This document shows positions 1 through 5,199 of a DNA stretch of 5,199 nt, piece by piece; position 1 is the first letter of the stretch; every line of letters starts with the position of its first letter. The translations under genes were made by a program, and so were the position numbers. This DNA comes from an uncultured Clostridium sp. (GTDB taxonomy: Bacteria; Bacillota; Clostridia; Clostridiales; Clostridiaceae): positions 1 to 5,199 of the forward strand of contig CAKVNP010000190.1 in NCBI GenBank assembly GCA_934777095.1. Direction: 5' to 3'. Below the pieces are notes generated by a model that searched no databases, was not told where the DNA came from, and worked only from the letters and a program-made list of their open reading frames with translations.

Positions 1-1
1 T

Positions 2-487
2 AAAAAATTAGAGCGTATAAGTGAAGGTATTAAAAAAAGTATTATTATTGGAGCTGTATATTCAATAATTGCTTTAATGATTACAGTATTATTTGGCAGT
101 AAAATAACACTTTTATTTGTAGATAAGGGAGAAGTAGATATAATTTCAAAAGCAACACAGTATTTAATTACACTAGTTATATTTTATATTCCGTTATCAT
201 TAGTATATATAGTGCGCTTTACAATTCAAGGAATGGGATATTCAACACTAGCAATATTGGCAGGTGTATGTGAAATGGCAGCAAGAACGTTATTTGGTTT
301 TGTACTGGTTCCTGTATTAGGATTTTCTGCAGCTTGTTTTGCAAGCCCAATAGCATGGATCTGTGCAGATGTATTTTTAATACCTGCTTATAAGATGGTA
401 TATAAAAAACTAAGTATAAAATTAAAACCGGATAAAGTAGAAGTTGTGAAAAAAAGAAGGAATTTTGAAAGCCAATACAATAACTAA
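2..487 (+). CDS. MATE family efflux transporter, C-terminal part (5' end outside window)
   Basis: This is the last 161 residues of an integral membrane protein; the reading frame is open back to the window edge, so no start codon is assigned. Four hydrophobic segments are visible, at about residues 14-34, 51-74, 83-107 and 108-130 of the visible part, followed by a basic, Lys-rich cytoplasmic tail of about 30 residues. That matches transmembrane helices 9-12 and the short tail of a 12-helix MATE (multi-antimicrobial extrusion) transporter. The stretch around residues 77-96 (QGMGYSTLAILAGVCEMAAR) resembles the loop and helix typical of the second half of these proteins. Known MATE proteins export drugs or other cationic compounds in exchange for Na+ or H+; the substrate cannot be read here. 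The gene ends 43 nt before polC on the same strand. An internal ATG at 77 lies inside a membrane segment and is not a credible start. The family call is by recognition of sequence character, not a database match. Confidence 0.82.
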   Translation, partial: KKLERISEGIKKSIIIGAVYSIIALMITVLFGSKITLLFVDKGEVDIISKATQYLITLVIFYIPLSLVYIVRFTIQGMGYSTLAILAGVCEMAARTLFGFVLVPVLGFSAACFASPIAWICADVFLIPAYKMVYKKLSIKLKPDKVEVVKKRRNFESQYNN

Positions 488-521
488 CTTATAAGTGGGA
501 AGGTTACTTTAAGAAAGGTTT

Positions 522-525
522 GGAG
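522..525 (+). promoter_or_regulatory. Ribosome binding site of polC
   Basis: GGAG lies 5 nt before the ATG at 531, with a second purine-rich stretch (AGAAAGG, 512-518) just upstream. The close GGAG supports ATG 531 as the start. The next in-frame Met is residue 35, which lies inside the conserved N-terminal domain. No convincing promoter or terminator is visible in the 43-nt gap, so transcription from the upstream gene may continue into polC. Confidence 0.6.
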
Positions 526-530
526 AGTAG

Positions 531-3500
531 ATGAAGAGGATTGGAGAAGTTTTTAGTGATTATGATGCGGGGAAAGATTTAAGTGCCGCAATAGTTAATC
601 ATGTTACTTTAAAAAAAAGGTCTAAAACATTAGAAATGGAAATAGCTTCTGAGCGGTATATAGAAATTGAGGAAATTGAAGCGTTAAAGGGTTTTGTTAA
701 TGAAAGATTCAGCCTAAATGATTCAAAGATAATAGTAAAATATACTGAAGAAGTTAATATGAAGCCATTAGAAGAAGAAATACAAAGTATATTAAGAATG
801 CTTTCTAGAAAGCATCCAATATTAAAGGGAACAGTTAATGACTGTACCTATGTGATAAATAACAGTTCAATAGATATAAATTTTAATGTAATAATCTCGC
901 AGATTTTTAAGGATTTAAAATATGATAGAGAAATACAAGAAATAATTAAAAGCATATATGGAAAGACATATCAAATAAATTTCTACGATAACATAACATG
1001 GGAAGAGCAAAAGAAGATAAATGAAGCTGAACATCAAAAGAATATTATGAAGATACAAAAGGAAATTAAGACAGCTTCAATTCCACCAAAGAAAAATACT
1101 CCAAGTGAAAGCAAAAAAGTAAATGAAGAAGCAAAAACAGAAAATAAAAAAGATAATCCATCTTTAATCCTAGGAAGAAGTGTAAATATAAAGGATTCAT
1201 CGATAAAAATAACTGATATATCTCCATATGAAGGTACAGTAGTAATAGAAGGTGAAATATCTAATTTAGAAGCAAAAGAATTAAGAAGCGGCAAAATGCT
1301 GGTTTCTTTTGATTTATATGATGGCTCTAGTTCGATTAGCTGTAAATCATTTATAAAACCAGGGCAGTTTGAGGACGCTTTCTCTAAACTGAAAAAGGCG
1401 AAAGGCGTTAAGCTTCAAGGTAATTCAGGATATAGCAAGTTTTCTGGAGAAATTGAAGTTATTGCAAACACAATTATTGAAGGAAAAGCTTTAAAAAAGA
1501 ATATTAGGACGGATAATGCTGAAGTAAAAAGGGTAGAGCTTCATATGCATACCCAGATGAGCCAGATGGATGCAATGACTAGTGCTACAGATTTAATTAA
1601 AAGAGCTATGTCATGGGGGATGAAATCTATAGCAATTACTGACCATGGAGTAGTGCAGGCATTTCCAGAAGCTCACAAGCTTTTAGGAAGAGATAACCCT
1701 GATATGAAAGTGATTTATGGAGTAGAAGCATATTTAGCACCTGATGAAAGATCTTCAGTAAAAAATATTAAAGATCAAAGTATTGATACTACTTATTGTG
1801 TCCTTGATTTAGAAACTACTGGTTTTTCACCTAAACTTGAAAAGATAACAGAAATCGGGATAATGAAAATTCAAAATGGCAAGGTAATAGATAGTTTCAG
1901 CTGTTTTGTAAATCCAGAAAAACCTATTCCACCAAGAGTTGTGGAGGTTACTAATATTACTGATGATATGGTAAGAGATGCAGAAACTATCCAGCAGGTT
2001 TTTCCTAAAATGCTTAAGTTTATTGGTGATTCAGTATTAGTTGCCCATAATGCAGAGTTTGATATAGGTTTTTTAAGACATTATGCTAAAGAATTAGGAT
2101 ATGATTTTGATTTTACCTATCTAGATACATTAACTCTAGCGCAGGATTTATTTCCAGAGTTTAAGACATATAAATTAGGCAGAATTGCAAAGAATTTAGG
2201 AATAAAAGTAGATGTTGCACATAGGGCCTTAGATGATGTTGATACAACTGTAAAAGTATTTAATATTATGCTGCAGATGTTAAAAGACAGAGGGGCGGAA
2301 AAATTAAAGGATATTGATATATATGCCTTAGACGAAGCATCAAAAGCAGTATCATACAAAAAGCTTAAAACATATCATGCCATAATTTTAGCAAAGGACT
2401 ATGTTGGGCTTAAAAATTTATATAAGCTGGTTTCTTATTCGCATTTAGATTATTTTTATAAAAAACCTCGTATTTTAAAGAGTATGTATAAAAAGTATTC
2501 TGAAGGATTAATCTTAGGAAGTGCATGTAGTGAAGGAGAACTTTTCCAAGCAATACTCCTAGGAAAATCAGACGAAGAAATTGAGGCTATAGCAGCTGAT
2601 TATGATTATTTAGAAATTCAGCCGCTAGGCAATGATGATTATTTAGTGAGAAATGAGGAAGTTCCTGATAGAGAGTATTTAAAGGAAATAAATAAAAAAA
2701 TTATCAGCATAGCGGAAAAACAAAATAAATTGGTAGTAGCTACTGGGGATGTACACTTTATGGATCCAGAAGATGAGATATATAGGCGTATATTAGAAGC
2801 TGGCCAGGGTTTTAAGGATGCTGATAATCAAGCGCCATTATATTTAAGAACTACTGAAGAAATGCTGCAGGAATTTTCTTATTTAGGTGAGGAAAAAGCG
2901 TATGAGGTTGTAGTTGAAAACACTAATAAGATAGCCGATATGTGTGAACAAATAAGTCCGATTTCACCAGAAAAATGTCCGCCGCACATTGACGGCTGCG
3001 AGCAGACAATTAAAGATATAGCTTATGGAAAAGCGCATGAACTTTATGGAGATAAGCTTCCTGAAATAGTACAGGAAAGATTAGATAGAGAACTAGATTC
3101 AATAATATCTAATGGATTTTCAGTTATGTATATCATTGCCCAAAAACTAGTATGGAAATCTAATGAAGATGGATATCTAGTTGGTTCAAGAGGATCAGTA
3201 GGTTCTTCAGTGGTAGCATATATGACAGGTATAACGGAAGTTAATGCTTTGCCTCCACATTATAGGTGTCCTAACTGCAAATATTCTGATTTTAACGATT
3301 ATGGTTATATGAATGGCTTTGATCTGCCAGATAAAAAGTGCCCTGAATGCGGGGAAAATATGGATAAGGATGGAATGGATATTCCATTTGAAACCTTCCT
3401 AGGGTTTAATGGAGATAAGGAACCTGATATAGATTTAAATTTCTCTGGAGAATACCAGGCAAAGGCTCATAGGTATACGGAAGTAATCTTTGGTAAGGGA

Positions 3501-4874
3501 ACGACATTTAAAGCAGGGACTATCGGAACTATCGCCGAAAAAACAGCATTTGGCTATGTTAAAAAATATTATGATGAAAGAAATAAGAGTGTAAATAAAG
3601 CAGAAATAACTAGAATAGCTGTAGGCTGTACAGGAATAAAAAGAACTACAGGCCAGCATCCTGGAGGGATTATTGTTGTACCAAAAGGAAGAGAGATATT
3701 TGAATTCTGCCCAGTGCAGCATCCAGCAGATGATCCAGATTCAGATATTATCACTACTCATTTTGATTATCACTCTATAGACCAGAATCTATTAAAGCTT
3801 GATATACTAGGTCATGATGATCCTACAGTTATTAGAATGCTGCAGGATATTACAGGAATAAACCCTCATAAAATACCATTAGATGATAAAGAAACGATGT
3901 CTTTATTTTCTTCAACAAAAGCTTTGGGGGTAACAGAGCAGCAGATAAATTCCAAAGTAGGCACCTTTGGCATACCAGAGTTTGGTACAAAGTTTGTTAG
4001 GGGAATGCTGGTAGATACTATGCCAACAACTTTTTCAGATTTATTATGTATATCAGGACTATCTCATGGTACTGATGTGTGGCTGGGAAATGCTAAGGAT
4101 TTAATTGATGGAGGAGTAATTACTAGTATAAGTGATGCAGTATGTTGTAGAGATGATATTATGGTTTATTTAATTAAAAAAGGATTACCAAAGAATACAT
4201 CATTTAAAATAATGGAAACTGTCCGTAAAGGAAAGGCATTAAAAGATCCCGAAAAGTGGGCAGAGTATGAAGCGCTTATGAGGGAACATGAAGTACCAGA
4301 ATGGTATATTGATTCTTGTAAAAAGATAAAATATATGTTTCCTAAGGCCCATGCAGCAGCATATGTAATGATGGCATTTAGAATTGCCTGGTTTAAAGTC
4401 CATGTACCTAAAGCATATTATGCAGCATATTTTTCTATTAGAGCAAAAGCTTTTGATGCCGAATTTATGATTTTCGGCAAAGAAAAGGTTAAGGAAAAAA
4501 TGAATGAAATAATTATGCAGGGAAATGAGGCAGCTCCTAAGGATAAGGATATGTATGATGACTTGGAAATTGTTTTAGAAATGTATGAAAGAGGCTTTAA
4601 ATTTTTACCTATTGATTTATACAAGTCTAATGCAACTAAATTTATTGTTGAAGACGAGGGCTTAAGGCCACCGTTAAATAGTATTTCAGGTATGGGAAAT
4701 GTTGCAGCAGAATCTATATATAATGCTGTACATGAAGAAGTTCCTATAAGTTCCATTGATAATTTGAAAAAGAGAGCTAAAATAGGTAATTCTGCTACAG
4801 AACTGCTAAGAAAGTTTGGCTGTTTAAAAGGGCTTTCTGAAAGTGATCAAGTAAGTTTCTTTGATATGATTTAA
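531..4874 (+). CDS. polC: DNA polymerase III subunit alpha, PolC-type (polymerase plus 3'-5' exonuclease)
   Basis: This is the replicative DNA polymerase of low-GC Gram-positives: it extends DNA at the fork from dNTPs and proofreads with its own exonuclease, held on DNA by the beta clamp. The 1447 residues match the usual length for the family. Domains in order: N-terminal domain (about 1-175); a Lys/Pro/Ser-rich linker (about 178-209); OB fold (about 213-320); PHP domain, first part, with H338, H340, D371-H372 and E399; a DEDD exonuclease inserted in the PHP domain (about 420-585) with D426/E428 (DLETTG), D511 (HNAEFD) and H564/D569 (HRALDD); PHP second part with D740/H742; then the polymerase core. 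The core shows GSRGSVGSS (885-893), a four-Cys zinc site (C913, C916, C937, C940), catalytic D966 and D968 in PDIDLNF, the third Asp D1091 in KLDILGHDD, and GQHPGG (1041-1046). The C-terminus carries a clamp-binding motif, QVSFF (1440-1444). No frameshift or missing catalytic residue is seen. The flanks are not the ispG/rimP-nusA genes usual for Firmicutes, so a second copy cannot be excluded. Confidence 0.98.
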   Translation: MKRIGEVFSDYDAGKDLSAAIVNHVTLKKRSKTLEMEIASERYIEIEEIEALKGFVNERFSLNDSKIIVKYTEEVNMKPLEEEIQSILRMLSRKHPILKGTVNDCTYVINNSSIDINFNVIISQIFKDLKYDREIQEIIKSIYGKTYQINFYDNITWEEQKKINEAEHQKNIMKIQKEIKTASIPPKKNTPSESKKVNEEAKTENKKDNPSLILGRSVNIKDSSIKITDISPYEGTVVIEGEISNLEAKELRSGKMLVSFDLYDGSSSISCKSFIKPGQFEDAFSKLKKAKGVKLQGNSGYSKFSGEIEVIANTIIEGKALKKNIRTDNAEVKRVELHMHTQMSQMDAMTSATDLIKRAMSWGMKSIAITDHGVVQAFPEAHKLLGRDNPDMKVIYGVEAYLAPDERSSVKNIKDQSIDTTYCVLDLETTGFSPKLEKITEIGIMKIQNGKVIDSFSCFVNPEKPIPPRVVEVTNITDDMVRDAETIQQVFPKMLKFIGDSVLVAHNAEFDIGFLRHYAKELGYDFDFTYLDTLTLAQDLFPEFKTYKLGRIAKNLGIKVDVAHRALDDVDTTVKVFNIMLQMLKDRGAEKLKDIDIYALDEASKAVSYKKLKTYHAIILAKDYVGLKNLYKLVSYSHLDYFYKKPRILKSMYKKYSEGLILGSACSEGELFQAILLGKSDEEIEAIAADYDYLEIQPLGNDDYLVRNEEVPDREYLKEINKKIISIAEKQNKLVVATGDVHFMDPEDEIYRRILEAGQGFKDADNQAPLYLRTTEEMLQEFSYLGEEKAYEVVVENTNKIADMCEQISPISPEKCPPHIDGCEQTIKDIAYGKAHELYGDKLPEIVQERLDRELDSIISNGFSVMYIIAQKLVWKSNEDGYLVGSRGSVGSSVVAYMTGITEVNALPPHYRCPNCKYSDFNDYGYMNGFDLPDKKCPECGENMDKDGMDIPFETFLGFNGDKEPDIDLNFSGEYQAKAHRYTEVIFGKGTTFKAGTIGTIAEKTAFGYVKKYYDERNKSVNKAEITRIAVGCTGIKRTTGQHPGGIIVVPKGREIFEFCPVQHPADDPDSDIITTHFDYHSIDQNLLKLDILGHDDPTVIRMLQDITGINPHKIPLDDKETMSLFSSTKALGVTEQQINSKVGTFGIPEFGTKFVRGMLVDTMPTTFSDLLCISGLSHGTDVWLGNAKDLIDGGVITSISDAVCCRDDIMVYLIKKGLPKNTSFKIMETVRKGKALKDPEKWAEYEALMREHEVPEWYIDSCKKIKYMFPKAHAAAYVMMAFRIAWFKVHVPKAYYAAYFSIRAKAFDAEFMIFGKEKVKEKMNEIIMQGNEAAPKDKDMYDDLEIVLEMYERGFKFLPIDLYKSNATKFIVEDEGLRPPLNSISGMGNVAAESIYNAVHEEVPISSIDNLKKRAKIGNSATELLRKFGCLKGLSESDQVSFFDMI

Positions 4875-4965
4875 GAATAGTGGGAGTAAAATCTCTTTCA
4901 AAAGAAGAATATATAGAACTGCAGCATTCTTTCTGCGTATGCAGCGATGATTAAATAAATTAATC

Positions 4966-4994
4966 AGTCCACAAATTTATTTTGTGGACTTTTT
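4966..4994 (+). terminator. Rho-independent terminator downstream of polC
   Basis: AGTCCACAAA (4966-4975) and TTTGTGGACT (4981-4990) form a perfect 10-bp stem with a 5-nt loop (TTTAT). The stem runs into a T-rich tail, TTTTT at 4990-4994 followed by CTGT. It lies about 90 nt past the polC stop and would end polC transcription, and any transcript reading through from the MATE gene. The four G-C pairs sit in the lower half of the stem next to the T tract, as is typical. The other strand lacks a comparable T run directly after the hairpin, so it is probably one-directional. Confidence 0.9.
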
Positions 4995-5033
4995 CTGTAT
5001 AAAAAAATAGCTCATAAGAAAACTAAATAAAGG

Positions 5034-5041
5034 AAAGGAGG
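5034..5041 (+). promoter_or_regulatory. Strong Shine-Dalgarno for the 28-codon ORF
   Basis: AAAGGAGG matches the anti-Shine-Dalgarno end of 16S rRNA almost perfectly. The ATG at 5049 is 7 nt away, which is ideal. An in-frame ATG at 5043 is only 1 nt away and an out-of-frame ATG at 5053 is 11 nt away, so 5049 is the preferred start. Confidence 0.7.
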
Positions 5042-5048
5042 AATGAAT

Positions 5049-5135
5049 ATGTATGATTATTTTTTTCAATGGTTAAAAACTGCAACTAAAGACAGAGAAC
5101 TTTACATAATAAAATTTATGGTTAATAATATTTAA
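5049..5135 (+). CDS. Putative 28-residue small protein or leader peptide of unknown function
   Basis: This is a very short ORF starting MYDYFFQWLK and ending FMVNNI before TAA at 5133-5135. I do not recognise it. Support comes from the near-ideal Shine-Dalgarno and spacing and from its position just past a terminator, where a new transcript could begin. The peptide has an aromatic-rich start, a charged middle (KDRE) and a hydrophobic end; it has no signal peptide and no clear membrane helix. The same frame stays open after the TAA to the window edge (5136-5198), so it could instead be the start of a longer gene broken by a nonsense mutation, though 21 open codons in AT-rich DNA can arise by chance. 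It could also be a leader peptide for a gene beyond the window. A run of seven T (5060-5066) sits near the start, but slippage there leads to early stops in both other frames. Confidence 0.4.
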   Translation: MYDYFFQWLKTATKDRELYIIKFMVNNI

Positions 5136-5199
5136 TTTAATTATATTTTACAGAAAAAATTCCAAAAAAGTATATACAAACCTATATTTAGCATTATAT
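5136..5199. other. AT-rich non-coding end of window
   Basis: These 64 very AT-rich bases contain no start codon with a ribosome binding site. A loose promoter-like pair (TTTACA at 5147-5152 and TATATA at 5171-5176, 18 nt apart) is present, but such matches are common by chance in DNA this AT-rich, so it is not called. Confidence 0.4.

Larger units (their letters stand above)
4875..5048. other. Intergenic region after polC
   Basis: These 174 bases lie between polC and the next small ORF. They contain a 24-codon open stretch from GTG 4880 to TAA 4952-4954 with no convincing Shine-Dalgarno, some short competing CTGCA/TGCAG inverted repeats (4919-4944) too weak to call a structured RNA, a clear intrinsic terminator (4966-4994), and the Shine-Dalgarno of the following ORF. 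No rimP start is present, although that gene usually follows polC in Firmicutes. No strong sigma-A promoter could be recognised. Confidence 0.6.

Noticed and set aside
1034..1294. Minus-strand open frame of 86 codons opposite polC
   Set aside because: It lies entirely within polC, has low-complexity Phe/Ser/Ile-rich translation typical of the antisense of Lys/Glu-rich coding DNA, and has no ribosome binding site. The other minus-strand frames within polC (2117-2359, 3435-3722, 3569-3754, 4418-4756) were rejected for the same reasons.
1794..2285. Exonuclease inserted within the PHP domain, considered as an unusual fusion or mobile insertion
   Set aside because: This insertion is the standard architecture of PolC, not an intein or a new fusion. 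The DEDD residues and domain order are normal.
4919..4944. CTGCA/TGCAG inverted repeat, considered as a structured RNA or operator
   Set aside because: It has only 5 bp of pairing with a 16-nt loop, competing alternative pairings, and no T tract or known riboswitch features.
5060..5066. Run of seven T near the start of the 28-codon ORF, considered as a programmed frameshift or phase-variation site
   Set aside because: Both alternative frames after the run reach a stop within a few codons, so slippage would not produce a longer protein.
5147..5176. Promoter-like TTTACA and TATATA boxes 18 nt apart
   Set aside because: The sequence is so AT-rich that such partial matches are expected by chance, and no downstream gene is visible to support it.
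1..5199. Search for CRISPR arrays, tRNA or rRNA genes, insertion sequence ends, direct repeats and attachment sites
   Set aside because: None were seen by eye. Almost the whole window is accounted for by two ordinary coding regions and a short intergenic stretch.

Overview
The window is AT-rich low-GC DNA from a Gram-positive organism, most likely a Clostridium or a close relative in the Clostridia. This rests on strongly A/T-ending codons, purine-rich Shine-Dalgarno sites, and a PolC-type replicative polymerase, a type largely confined to Firmicutes and a few related low-GC lineages. The species cannot be named from this sequence alone.

Layout: (1) Positions 2-487 hold the 3' end of a plus-strand MATE-family multidrug/cation antiporter gene whose start lies before the window. 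(2) After a 43-nt gap, positions 531-4874 hold a complete, intact polC, the alpha subunit of DNA polymerase III with built-in 3'-5' proofreading exonuclease. All expected domains and catalytic residues are present. (3) Positions 4875-5199 are mostly non-coding. They contain a very short open stretch, a clear intrinsic terminator at 4966-4994, and a 28-codon ORF at 5049-5135 behind a near-perfect Shine-Dalgarno. The last 64 bases hold nothing that can be firmly called.

The MATE gene and polC are close together on the same strand with no visible terminator between them, so they may be co-transcribed, and the terminator after polC would end that transcript. The products have unrelated jobs (membrane export versus chromosome replication), so this looks like simple adjacency rather than a pathway. 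The main point of interest is that polC is not in its usual Firmicutes setting (ispG upstream, rimP-nusA downstream). This could be a relocation, a second copy, or a lineage-specific arrangement. No convincing new biological system is visible.
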